Shown: positions 55,892-64,000 of the stretch, one piece after another
Layout: every line of letters starts with the position of its first letter
Position numbering within the stretch: position 1 is the first letter of the stretch
NCBI RefSeq assembly: GCF_000720635.1
Contig: NZ_JOCF01000014.1
Location: 47,190-111,189 of the forward strand
Source: Streptomyces sp. NRRL WC-3742
GTDB taxonomy: Bacteria > Actinomycetota > Actinomycetes > Streptomycetales > Streptomycetaceae
Length of the DNA stretch: 64,000 nt
Direction: 5' to 3'
Translations under genes and position numbers: made by a program
The notes under the pieces: generated by a model
What the model saw: the letters and a program-made list of their open reading frames with translations, nothing else
Databases searched by the model: none
What the model was told of the DNA's origin: nothing

Positions 55892-57490
55892 GTGAGCACT
55901 GCTTCAACTGTGAAGACTGGCGTTGTACTGATCGCCGAAGAGCTGTCGCCCGCCACGGTGGACGCGCTCGGCCCCGACTTCGAGATCCGCCACTGCAACG
56001 GCGCCGACCGCACCGAGCTCCTCGGCGCGATCGCCGACGTGGACGCGATCCTGGTCCGTTCCGCCACCAAGGTGGACGCCGAGGCGCTGGCCGCCGCGCG
56101 CAAGCTCAAGGTGGTCGCCCGGGCCGGCGTCGGTCTGGACAACGTGGACGTGGCCGCCGCCACCAAGGCCGGCGTGATGGTCGTCAACGCGCCGACCTCC
56201 AACATCGTCACCGCCGCCGAACTCGCCTGCGGCCTGCTGATCTCCGTCGCCCGCAACATCGCCCCGGCCAACGCGGCGCTCAAGCAGGGCGAGTGGAAGC
56301 GCAACAAGTACACCGGCGTCGAGCTGAGCGAGAAGACCCTCGGCGTCGTCGGCCTCGGCCGCATCGGCGTGCTGGTCGCCCAGCGCATGTCCGCGTTCGG
56401 CATGAAGATCGTCGCGTACGACCCCTACATCCAGGCCGCCCGCGCCGCGCAGATGGGCGTCAAGCTCGTCTCGCTGGAGGAGCTGCTGGAGGTCTCGGAC
56501 TTCATCACCGTCCACCTCCCCAAGACCCCCGAGACCATCGGCCTGATCGGTGACGAGGCGCTGCACAAGGTCAAGCCGACCGTGCGCATCGTCAACGCCG
56601 CGCGCGGCGGGATCGTGGACGAGGAGGCGCTCGCCTCGGCCCTGCGCGAGGGCCGTGTGGCCGGTGCGGGCCTGGACGTGTACGCCAAGGAGCCGTGCAC
56701 CGACTCCCCGCTGTTCGGCTTCGACAACGTGGTCGCCACCCCGCACCTGGGCGCCTCCACCGACGAGGCGCAGGAGAAGGCCGGCATCGCCGTCGCCAAG
56801 TCGGTGCGCCTGGCGCTCGCAGGCGAGCTGGTGCCGGACGCCGTCAACGTCCAGGGCGGCGTGATCGCCGAGGACGTGCGCCCGGGTCTGCCGCTGGCCG
56901 AGAAGCTCGGCCGGATCTTCACCGCGCTGGCCGGCGAGGTGGCCGTCCGCCTCGACGTCGAGGTGCGCGGCGAGATCACCCAGCACGACGTGAAGGTGCT
57001 CGAACTGTCCGCGCTCAAGGGCGTGTTCGAGGATGTCGTGGCCGAGACGGTCTCCTACGTCAACGCCCCGCTGTTCGCGCAGGAGCGCGGCGTCGAGGTG
57101 CGGCTGACCACCTCCAGCGAGAGCCCCGAGCACCGCAACGTCATCACCGTGCGCGGCACGCTCGCGGACGGCGAGGAGATCGCGATCTCCGGCACGCTGG
57201 CCGGTCCGAAGCAGACCCAGAAGATCGTCGGCGTGGACGCCTTCGACGTGGACGTGGCGCTCACCGACCACATGGCCTTCTTCAAGTACGAGGACCGCCC
57301 CGGCGTGGTCGGCGTGCTCGGCCGCCACCTCGGCGACGCGGGCGTCAACATCGCCGGCATGCAGGTCGCCCGTGACGGCGGCAGCGCGCTGGCCTCCATC
57401 ACGGTGGACACCGAGATCCCGCAGGACGTGCTCTCGGCGATCGCCGCCGAGATCGGCGCCCGCTTCGCGCGCTCGGTCGACCTGGGCTGA
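55892..57490 (+). CDS. serA: D-3-phosphoglycerate dehydrogenase
   Basis: SerA catalyses the first step of serine synthesis from 3-phosphoglycerate, with NAD+. Its 532 residues are the long actinobacterial form. The N-terminal substrate domain contains RAGVGLDNVDV; the NAD domain has GVVGLGRIGVLVAQRM and the catalytic His in ATPHLGAST. An intervening ASB domain and a C-terminal ACT domain (FFKYEDRPGVVGVLGRHLGD) allow serine feedback. GTG 55892 gives the usual N-terminus; a longer frame upstream lacks a ribosome-binding site. It has no operon partner. Confidence 0.95.
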   Translation: MSTASTVKTGVVLIAEELSPATVDALGPDFEIRHCNGADRTELLGAIADVDAILVRSATKVDAEALAAARKLKVVARAGVGLDNVDVAAATKAGVMVVNAPTSNIVTAAELACGLLISVARNIAPANAALKQGEWKRNKYTGVELSEKTLGVVGLGRIGVLVAQRMSAFGMKIVAYDPYIQAARAAQMGVKLVSLEELLEVSDFITVHLPKTPETIGLIGDEALHKVKPTVRIVNAARGGIVDEEALASALREGRVAGAGLDVYAKEPCTDSPLFGFDNVVATPHLGASTDEAQEKAGIAVAKSVRLALAGELVPDAVNVQGGVIAEDVRPGLPLAEKLGRIFTALAGEVAVRLDVEVRGEITQHDVKVLELSALKGVFEDVVAETVSYVNAPLFAQERGVEVRLTTSSESPEHRNVITVRGTLADGEEIAISGTLAGPKQTQKIVGVDAFDVDVALTDHMAFFKYEDRPGVVGVLGRHLGDAGVNIAGMQVARDGGSALASITVDTEIPQDVLSAIAAEIGARFARSVDLG

Positions 57491-57506
57491 TCACGGCCCT
57501 GGCCCA

Positions 57507-57546
57507 CAGGGCCCGGACTCCCGCTCGCGCGGGGGTCCGGGCCCTG
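57507..57546 (+). terminator. Terminator after serA
   Basis: CAGGGCCCGGACTCCCGC at 57507-57524 pairs over 18 bp (one wobble) with the bases at 57529-57546 across a TCGC tetraloop, 17 nt after the stop codon. Confidence 0.88.
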
Positions 57547-57780
57547 TTGCGTGCGGACGGGTGGGTGCCGTCTCAGATACTAGGAAATCCAAGTATCCGT
57601 GCAGACACGGCGGAGTCATGGTCGTACCGTGGAAGAGCCATACGGTGTGCCGCCCCTGTAGCCAGGGTGTGCGGCCCGTGTGCGCGTGCGCCCTCACGGG
57701 CAGGCGACCCCTGCCCTCGCGCGTACCCCTCCAGTCCCTTCCGCCGCGCCCCCGGGCGCGCCGCTTCCAAGGAGCCAGGT

Positions 57781-57948
57781 ATGCCCACCACCGCCGAACG
57801 CCGCGTCACCTCGACCCCCGCCGCCACCCCTGTCCGCGCCCCGCGCCGCCGCCGGTCCGCCGAGCGCAACCCCTTCGCCGCCGCCGCGCTCCAGCGTTCG
57901 CTGGACCGCCGGGACAACGGTGGCGTGACCGGCCACGGCGGGGCCTGA
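57781..57948 (+). CDS. Small arginine-rich protein of unknown function
   Basis: This encodes 55 residues with a good AAGGAG site 7 nt before the ATG. The sequence is low in hydrophobics (TTAERRVTSTPAATPVRAPR, then FAAAALQRSLDRRDNGG). The strong ribosome-binding site is the main support. It resembles short disordered proteins seen in streptomycetes; no function can be assigned. Confidence 0.55.
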   Translation: MPTTAERRVTSTPAATPVRAPRRRRSAERNPFAAAALQRSLDRRDNGGVTGHGGA

Positions 57949-58188
57949 TCGGGCGGGTCGGGGCCTGATGGGGCAGGTCGGGCCGTTCATCGGCCTATTG
58001 GGCCTTCCGGGCTGACGGCGCGTCACTCCGTCGAGTGCAACCTGGGTCCATTCGGGGGATGTTGTTCGCCCGGCCCGACGCGATCATCCTAATTTGGGGC
58101 CCCCGGAAGGGTGATCGACGTCCGCGAGGGCGGGCGTCAGCGACCACGGTGTGCGGATCAGTCCCCCGGCCGGGGGAGAGAACCCACA

Positions 58189-61100
58189 GTGCGCCTGCCA
58201 CCCCTCCGTCGGCCCCTCCGTCGGCCGCTCCGCCGCGTGTCGGCCCGGATCGGCCTCACCCTCGCCCTGCTCGCCGGGGCCACCGCGCTCGCCGCCGGAC
58301 CGGCCTCCGGCGGACCGTCCGCAGCCGGGCCGCCGGGCGTGCGAGGTGCCTCCGCCAGCGTCCTGCTCGAACTCGGCACCGAGGCGTCGGGGCCCGCCTG
58401 GCGCCGCGCCGCGGACGGCGCCCGGCGGGCCCGGCGCTCCCCGGAGGCCGTCCGCCGGGAGGCCGCCGACGCGGGCGCCGCCCAGCGGGCCCGGGCCGGT
58501 GAGGCGCTCGACCGGCTCTCCGCCGCCGTGCGCCGCGCCGCGCCCGCCGCCCGCGAGCTCTACCGCACCCGCACCCTGCTCACCGCCCTCGCCGTCGACG
58601 CCCCCGCCGACCGGCTCGACGCGCTGCGGGCGCTGCCCGGTGTCCGGGCCGTCCACCCGATCGTCCGCAAGCAGCGCGACAACGCCTACTCCGTGCCGCT
58701 CACCGGCGCCCCGCAGGTCTGGGAGGGCGCCGAGGGCAACACTGGCAAGGGCGTGCGGATCGGCATCATCGACAGCGGCATCGACTACACCCACGCCGAC
58801 TTCGGCGGCCCCGGCACCGAGGAGGCGTTCCGCTCCGTCGAGCGCGGAAAGCCCGCGCCCGCCTCGCTCTTCCCCAACGCCAAGGTGACCGGCGGCAAGG
58901 ACCTCGTCGGCGACGACTACGACCCCGACCCGGCCTCCCCGCACCACCAGCCCGTCCCGCACCCCAGTGACAACCCCCTCGACTGCGCGCGGAACGGCCA
59001 CGGCACCCACGTCGCCGGCACCGCCGCCGGGTACGGCGTCACCGCGGACGGGCACCCGTACACCGGCCCCTACCGGACCGGGCTCGACCCGTCCGCCTTC
59101 AAGGTCGGCCCCGGCGCCGCGCCCGGCGCCCAGCTGTACGCGATCCGGGTCTTCGGCTGCGACGGCTCCACCGACCGCCTCGCCCAGGCCCTCGACCTCG
59201 CCGCCGACCCCGGCGGCAAGGGGGACCTCTCCGACCGGCTCGACGTCGTCAACCTCTCCCTCGGCAGCCGCTTCGGCAGCCCCGACGACGCCGACGCCCT
59301 CGCCGTCGACAAGCTCTCCGAGCTCGGCACCGTCGTCGTCGCGGCCGCAGGCAACGACGGCGACGTGTACGGCATCGGCGGCAGCCCCGGCACCGCCGCC
59401 CGGGCCGTCACCGTCGCCGCCTCCGTCCACGGGCACGCCGACGTGGACGGCATCACCGTGCTCGCCCCCGACGCCCTCGCCGGCGTCGTCCCCGGCCACT
59501 GGAGCCAGCGCTACCAGGGCTGGTCCACCGCCGAGGTGAGCGGCCGACTCGCCCTGCCCGCCGACCAGTCGGACGGCTGCACCGCGTTCAGCGAGGCCGA
59601 CCGGGCACGGCTCTCCGGCCGGATCGCGGTGCTCGCCTGGCGCACCCGCGAATCCGAGCGGCCCTGCAACTCGGGCCCGCGCGCCGACCACGCCGCCGAC
59701 GCGGGCGCCGTCGGAGCCCTCTACACCGCCGACAGCGACCACCTCGCCGAGATCTCCGGCAACGACCGCATCCCCGTCGCGCTGCTCGGCCGCGCCGACG
59801 GCGACCGGCTGCGCGAGGCGGCCGCCGCCGGGCCCGTCCAGGTCCGGCTCGCCACCCCCGGCAACACGCTGCACGGCTCCGTCTCCCAGCTCCAGCCCGG
59901 CCGGGTGGACACCCTCACCGACTTCACCTCGCGCGGCGTGGGCCTGCCCGGGATCGTCAAGCCCGACCTCGCCGCGCCCGGCGAGACCATCTGGTCCGCC
60001 CTGGTCGGCAGCGGCAGCGGCGGCCAGCGCGAGGCCGGCACCTCCATGGCCGCCCCGCACGTCGCCGGGCTCGCCGCGCTCGTGCGCGCCGCGCACCCGG
60101 ACTGGCCGGTGGAGCAGCTCAAGGCCGCGCTGATGAACACCTGCGCGGACACCTACCTCGGCGACGACCGCACCGGGCCCGTCTACGGGCCGGAGCGCAC
60201 CGGCGCCGGGCGGGCCCAGGTCAACCGGGCCGTCCGTACGCCCGTCGTCGCCTACGCGGCGGGGGAGGGGGCCGCGGAGGGCGCGGTCGGGGTCTCCTTC
60301 GGGCCCGTCGAGGTCGGCGGGCCGACCGCGCTCGCGCGGGAGGTCGAGCTGCGCAACTTCGGCGGGACGGCGGTCGGTTACCGCACCGGCTACGCGGCCG
60401 CCACCGAACTGCCGGGCGCCTCCTACGAGGTGACGCCCGAGCGGGTCGAGGTGCCGGCGGGCGGGACGGCCCGGGTGCGCGTCACGCTGTCCGTGCCGGG
60501 GGAGTTGGGGCGCGCGCCCGACCCGACCATCGACACCGAGCAGGGCGGCCGGGCCCGCAGCTACCGGGGCGAGCTCTCCGGGCGGGTGCTGTTCAGCGCG
60601 GACGACGCCTCCCTGCCCCAGCTGCGGGTGCCCGTCCTCGCCGCACCCCGCCCGGTGACCGGCCTCGGCGCGGGCCCCTCCGCCCGCACCACCCGGGACG
60701 GCACCCTCCTCACCCTCGGCGGCAGCTCCGCCCCCGGCAACCGGCCCGGCCTCCTGAGCGCCTTCGCCCTCGGAGGCGAGGGCGCCCGCTGGCCCGACTG
60801 CCCGCCCAACAGCGGCGCCGCCGTCGGCCCCGGCGCGGGCATCCGCCCCGAGGACGCGACCGACACCGCCGACCAGCCGCAGGACATCTGCGTCGAGCAC
60901 CCCGGCGACCGGGCCGCCAACCTGCGGGCCGTGGGCGCCGCGGCCTCCGCCGACCAGCTGTCCATCGGCGTCCGGCTCTGGGCCGCGGCCCCGACCCCGG
61001 TCGGGCTGTACGGCGCCAGGGTCTCGCTGGACACGGACGGGGACGGCGTCACGGACGTGATCCTCAAGGCCGACCGGCTGCGGGGCAGCGACGTGCTCGT

Positions 61101-61545
61101 CTCCCGCGCGCTCGACGCCCGCACGGGTGCGGAGCTGGACGTGCAGCCGCTCAACGCGCGGTGGGGGGACGTGGACACCGGGCTGCTGGACGGCGACGTG
61201 CTCGTCCTGCCCGTCCGGCTGAGCGCCCTGCCGGGCGTCGGCCCCGGGCACAGCACCGTCCGCTACGGCGTCTGGACCGGCACCGCGGCCCCCGGCAAGC
61301 CGGACCCGACGCAGTCCTACTCCTCCATCGGCCTGCGCGGCGTCCGGCCGGTCCTGCCCCTGGACGTCCTGCACCCGGCGCTCACCGTGCAGTCCGGCCT
61401 CGGCGGCCCCACCGCGGTGGCCGTCCCGGAGGCCCCCGGCGACGTCCTCGAGGTCCACCGGGCGCCGGGGGACACCTCGAAGCTGCTGCTGCTCCACCAC
61501 CTCAACCCGGCCGCCCGCCGGGCGGAGGTGGTCACCCTGCCCTGA
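58189..61545 (+). CDS. Secreted subtilisin-like serine protease (S8) with PA insert
   Basis: This encodes 1118 residues from GTG 58189, with GGGGGAGAG ahead. An Arg-rich n-region and hydrophobic stretch (IGLTLALLAGATALAAGPAS) form a signal peptide. An inhibitor-I9-like propeptide follows, then the S8 catalytic domain with Asp195 (IIDSGIDYTHADF), His271 (NGHGTHVAG) and Ser619 (AGTSMAAPHVAG). A protease-associated domain is inserted between His and Ser. The C-terminal ~450 residues form beta-sandwich domains (VELRNFGGTAVGYR). The three catalytic residues are intact. It probably degrades extracellular protein. Confidence 0.92.
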   Translation: MRLPPLRRPLRRPLRRVSARIGLTLALLAGATALAAGPASGGPSAAGPPGVRGASASVLLELGTEASGPAWRRAADGARRARRSPEAVRREAADAGAAQRARAGEALDRLSAAVRRAAPAARELYRTRTLLTALAVDAPADRLDALRALPGVRAVHPIVRKQRDNAYSVPLTGAPQVWEGAEGNTGKGVRIGIIDSGIDYTHADFGGPGTEEAFRSVERGKPAPASLFPNAKVTGGKDLVGDDYDPDPASPHHQPVPHPSDNPLDCARNGHGTHVAGTAAGYGVTADGHPYTGPYRTGLDPSAFKVGPGAAPGAQLYAIRVFGCDGSTDRLAQALDLAADPGGKGDLSDRLDVVNLSLGSRFGSPDDADALAVDKLSELGTVVVAAAGNDGDVYGIGGSPGTAARAVTVAASVHGHADVDGITVLAPDALAGVVPGHWSQRYQGWSTAEVSGRLALPADQSDGCTAFSEADRARLSGRIAVLAWRTRESERPCNSGPRADHAADAGAVGALYTADSDHLAEISGNDRIPVALLGRADGDRLREAAAAGPVQVRLATPGNTLHGSVSQLQPGRVDTLTDFTSRGVGLPGIVKPDLAAPGETIWSALVGSGSGGQREAGTSMAAPHVAGLAALVRAAHPDWPVEQLKAALMNTCADTYLGDDRTGPVYGPERTGAGRAQVNRAVRTPVVAYAAGEGAAEGAVGVSFGPVEVGGPTALAREVELRNFGGTAVGYRTGYAAATELPGASYEVTPERVEVPAGGTARVRVTLSVPGELGRAPDPTIDTEQGGRARSYRGELSGRVLFSADDASLPQLRVPVLAAPRPVTGLGAGPSARTTRDGTLLTLGGSSAPGNRPGLLSAFALGGEGARWPDCPPNSGAAVGPGAGIRPEDATDTADQPQDICVEHPGDRAANLRAVGAAASADQLSIGVRLWAAAPTPVGLYGARVSLDTDGDGVTDVILKADRLRGSDVLVSRALDARTGAELDVQPLNARWGDVDTGLLDGDVLVLPVRLSALPGVGPGHSTVRYGVWTGTAAPGKPDPTQSYSSIGLRGVRPVLPLDVLHPALTVQSGLGGPTAVAVPEAPGDVLEVHRAPGDTSKLLLLHHLNPAARRAEVVTLP

Positions 61546-61550
61546 CGGGC

Positions 61551-63998
61551 TTACCCCTCCGACCCCGCGAGGCCGCGTTCGTGACGTTCGCGGCGTTCGC
61601 GGCGGGAGGCGCGGCCGGGGCGCCGGGAGAGGCGGGAGAAGGCGGCGACGAGGGCCAGGACGGCTGCGGCGGCGGAGGCCACCGTGAGGCCCTCGGTCAG
61701 GCCGGGCGGGCGGAAGGTGCAGCGGACGCGGTCGGCGCCCCGGCCGAGGGGGACGCCGACCATGCCGAGCACCGGGGTGGGCGCCGCGTACGGGCCGTCG
61801 CCGGCCGCGCAGGACCAGCCCTCCGTCGCCGGGACGGACAGCAGCGCCGTGCCCGTCGAGCCCGCCGGGAGCGTCGCACCGATCGTGTGCCCGCCCGCCT
61901 CCACGCGCGTGGCGCCGGTGGCCGCCAGCCGGGCCACCGCGGCGTCCAGCGCCCCCGCCCGCAGGCAGCCGACCGGGCGCGCGGGCACCTGGCTGACCCC
62001 GCCGTCCGGGCGCAGCGTCACCCGCACCACGCCGTCCGCCGGTACGGGCCCCAGCCGACGGATCGGCTCCGCCGTGGTGGGCTGCTCGCCCTCGCTGCGG
62101 TAGGTGGTGCCGAGCCCGCTGACCTCGCCCCGGAACCAGACGCCGTGGAAGTACGCCGTCGAGCCGGGCGTGCAGGCGGCCGTGAACACCGTGCCTCCGC
62201 CCCCACCCTCGCCCGGCACCGACCAGCCGCTGGTGCCGTGCAGAGTGGGCGCGGGCCCGCCGGCCGGGACGGGCACCGGGGCGTCGTACACCTGGGCGCC
62301 GAGCAGCGACTCCTGCCGGGACCACACCGAGGAGCTGTCCGGCCGGGTGCCCGGCGCCAGCACGGTGACCAGGGGCGGCGCGGGAGCCCGTCCCGGGGTG
62401 AAGCCCTGCGGCGGCGGCCCGTCGTCCAGGTGGGCGCGGACGCCGAACAGGGCCTGCCCGACCGGGTCGGTGACGCTGCCGGTCTGCCGCCCGCCGGCCG
62501 TCCAGCCGGCGCCGAGGTCGTGCAGGAGGTGGGCGGCGACGGTCGGCAGGTAGCCGCTGAAGTAGCCGCCGCCCTGGCCGCCCAGCAGCAGCGGGTCGTT
62601 GGTACCGAAGGCGTGCGGGCCGGGGTCGCTGCGCCCCTGCGGCCAGTCGTCGGCGCCGCGGACGGCCGCGTGCCCGGCCCGCAGGGCGGCGGGGGAGGGG
62701 CCGGGGTCGGGGGCCGCGCCGAGGGCGGAGTACCCGGACCAGACGGCGTTGCCGAGCACCGCGCCGCCGATGACCCAGGTGGCGAGGGCCTCGGCCCGCC
62801 GGTCGGTGTGGCGGCGGTCCAGGGTCCACAGCGCGGTCAGCAGGACGGCGCAGCCCACGCCCAGCAGCGTCCAGGTCGCGGCGCCCACCGCGTGCCGCGA
62901 GGCCGCCAGTCCGGCGATCACCGCGACGAGCGCGGCGCCGCCCAGCAGGGTGAACGCGTCCGGCCGGTGGGAGAGCGAGACCCAGCCGGCCAGCACCAGC
63001 AGCCCACTGAGCACGAACGCGACCCGGTACGGCCCGCCGGCCGGGATCGCCAGGCCGTGCCAGACCAGGTAGGTCGGCGTCCAGACGAAGGTGAGCACCA
63101 CCAGCACCAGGGCCGTGCACCAGACGCCGCGCTCGCGCACCCGCACCCTGCGGTTGAACGGCAGTCCGCAGACCAGCAGCAGGCCCAGCACCCCGATCGC
63201 GACGTCCGGCAGCGGGCGTCCGTCGTTGGCGGCGGGCAGCAGCCGGGCCAGGTGCCCGCCGAAGCCGGAGGGGCCGAGCGGCTGCACCGGGGACTCGGGC
63301 TGGGCGCCGCGTGCGGCCCGGACGGCGACGAACAGGACGGGCGCGGCGAGGAGCACCCCGGTGGCGGTCATGGTGACGGCCCTGCCGGTCGCCCGGACGC
63401 GGTGCCGGAAGGGCAGCGGGGTCGCGAACAGCCGTACGGCGAACAGGAGTCCGGCGACGAGGGTCGCCAGCGCGGCGGTGTACAGGTTCCCGGCCCAGGC
63501 GAGCGCCACGCACAGCGCGCCGGCCACCCAGTGGCGCTCGCGCAGGCACCAGTCCCCGGCGAGGCCGAGCAGCGGCAGCGAGACCAGGCCCCAGAGCCAC
63601 ATCGGGGCGGCGCCGCCGATGTCCAGCACCCAGGCGCAGAGGCCGTACCCGAGGGCGGCGGCGACGCGCAGCCGGTGCGGGCCGGCGTGCACCCGGCCGA
63701 GGAGGTGGGCCATCAGGGCGGTGCCGAGGCCGATGGTGGCCAGGGCGACGAGGAAGACGGCGAGGTGCCCCTGGTCACGGGGGAGCAGGGCCGTCAACCA
63801 CGAGAACGGGTTCATCAGATAGGCGAAGAAGTCCGCCAGGAACGGCACGCCGTACCCGCTGTTCCAGTTGAACAGCAGGTCCCCGGAGGACTGCCCGTGC
63901 ACCAGGTCCCACAGGTGCGCGTGGTACGGGACCGCGACCTCCCCCGCCCCTGCCGGCCACCTCCCCCGCAACCCCGCCGCCCCCCAGCATCTCGGCGG
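61551..63998 (-). CDS. YfhO-like multi-spanning membrane protein, N-terminus outside window
   Basis: The frame is open to the right edge, so the N-terminus is missing; at least 816 residues are visible. Many helices occur up to about residue 430, then a long extracytoplasmic domain, then a final helix (VASAAAAVLALVAAFSRLSR) and a basic tail. The start resembles the YfhO/GT-C-like pattern HAHLWDLVHGQSSGDLLFNW ... YGVPFLADFFAYLMNPFSWL. YfhO-type proteins take part in lipoteichoic-acid glycosylation in Firmicutes; in actinomycetes the substrate is unknown. It converges on the protease gene with 5 bp between stop codons. Confidence 0.75.
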   Translation of the reverse strand, partial: PPRCWGAAGLRGRWPAGAGEVAVPYHAHLWDLVHGQSSGDLLFNWNSGYGVPFLADFFAYLMNPFSWLTALLPRDQGHLAVFLVALATIGLGTALMAHLLGRVHAGPHRLRVAAALGYGLCAWVLDIGGAAPMWLWGLVSLPLLGLAGDWCLRERHWVAGALCVALAWAGNLYTAALATLVAGLLFAVRLFATPLPFRHRVRATGRAVTMTATGVLLAAPVLFVAVRAARGAQPESPVQPLGPSGFGGHLARLLPAANDGRPLPDVAIGVLGLLLVCGLPFNRRVRVRERGVWCTALVLVVLTFVWTPTYLVWHGLAIPAGGPYRVAFVLSGLLVLAGWVSLSHRPDAFTLLGGAALVAVIAGLAASRHAVGAATWTLLGVGCAVLLTALWTLDRRHTDRRAEALATWVIGGAVLGNAVWSGYSALGAAPDPGPSPAALRAGHAAVRGADDWPQGRSDPGPHAFGTNDPLLLGGQGGGYFSGYLPTVAAHLLHDLGAGWTAGGRQTGSVTDPVGQALFGVRAHLDDGPPPQGFTPGRAPAPPLVTVLAPGTRPDSSSVWSRQESLLGAQVYDAPVPVPAGGPAPTLHGTSGWSVPGEGGGGGTVFTAACTPGSTAYFHGVWFRGEVSGLGTTYRSEGEQPTTAEPIRRLGPVPADGVVRVTLRPDGGVSQVPARPVGCLRAGALDAAVARLAATGATRVEAGGHTIGATLPAGSTGTALLSVPATEGWSCAAGDGPYAAPTPVLGMVGVPLGRGADRVRCTFRPPGLTEGLTVASAAAAVLALVAAFSRLSRRPGRASRRERRERHERGLAGSEG

Positions 63999-64000
63999 CC

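Noticed and set aside
58084..63600. Very long minus-strand open frame (1838 codons) opposite the protease and part of the YfhO-like gene
   Set aside because: It is a shadow of G/C-rich third positions. Its translation is Gly/Arg/Ala-rich with no domain, while the plus strand has an intact protease with its catalytic triad.

Overview
The window is a high-GC actinobacterial chromosome segment. Codon third positions are strongly G/C, GTG starts are frequent, and several genes have a TANNNT -10 only 7-10 nt before the start codon. The gene order gcvT-gcvH-glyA-sdaA, oligopeptide ABC operon, mnmA, ligA, EAL/GGDEF gene, gatCA, gatB, LuxR, GGDEF gene, ilvB-ilvH-ilvC, serA is the core-chromosome order I associate with Streptomyces/Kitasatospora. 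No rRNA, tRNA, CRISPR, intact insertion sequence or secondary-metabolite cluster was seen.

Layout. 1-5.8 kb is a decayed accessory patch. It holds a partial ATP-binding regulator, a DUF397 gene, the C-terminal half of its XRE/DUF5753 partner fused head-on to a 5'-clipped ATP-binding gene, a broken antitoxin/PIN-toxin pair and an EamA transporter. Next comes an unusual ~1 kb array of degenerate hairpin units (about 3.94-4.94 kb), bracketed by two identical 14-bp palindromes and two divergent paralogous small membrane-anchored proteins; the left one is frameshifted. 5.9-9.3 kb has a SnoaL-like protein and a TetR-controlled flavin reductase/MFS exporter pair. 9.4-17.3 kb is glycine/serine metabolism: a tandem glycine riboswitch drives gcvT-gcvH-glyA-sdaA leftward, and two SseB-like genes run rightward from the same region. 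17.7-23.9 kb is a five-gene oligopeptide ABC importer. 24-38.5 kb is mixed housekeeping: acyltransferase, TRIC-like channel, IclR regulator, cysteine desulfurase next to mnmA, DedA, a two-component system, a SigE-family sigma factor with a membrane partner, LOG-family protein, SDR, MetE-like protein and ligA.

38.8-51.8 kb holds two cyclic-di-GMP proteins flanking gatC-gatA-(85-aa membrane protein)-gatB, a 161-bp MITE-like inverted-repeat element inside the gat cluster, and a very large LuxR regulator. 51.8-57.5 kb is branched-chain amino acid synthesis (ilvB, ilvH, ilvC) behind a leader-peptide attenuator, then serA. The right end has a small basic ORF, a secreted subtilisin-like protease and a YfhO-like membrane protein cut by the window edge.

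Genes working together: cleavage of glycine (gcvT/gcvH; gcvP is not here), interconversion with serine (glyA) and deamination of serine to pyruvate (sdaA) lie in one leftward run led by the glycine sensor. Pyruvate is also the substrate of IlvB/IlvH. Cysteine desulfurase next to MnmA suggests sulfur supply for tRNA 2-thiolation. GatCAB makes Gln-tRNA(Gln)/Asn-tRNA(Asn) by transamidation. The best candidate for something undescribed is the covarying hairpin array with its inverted paralog flanks; the MITE-like element and the dispersed GGAAGTCGGC hairpin family are secondary.
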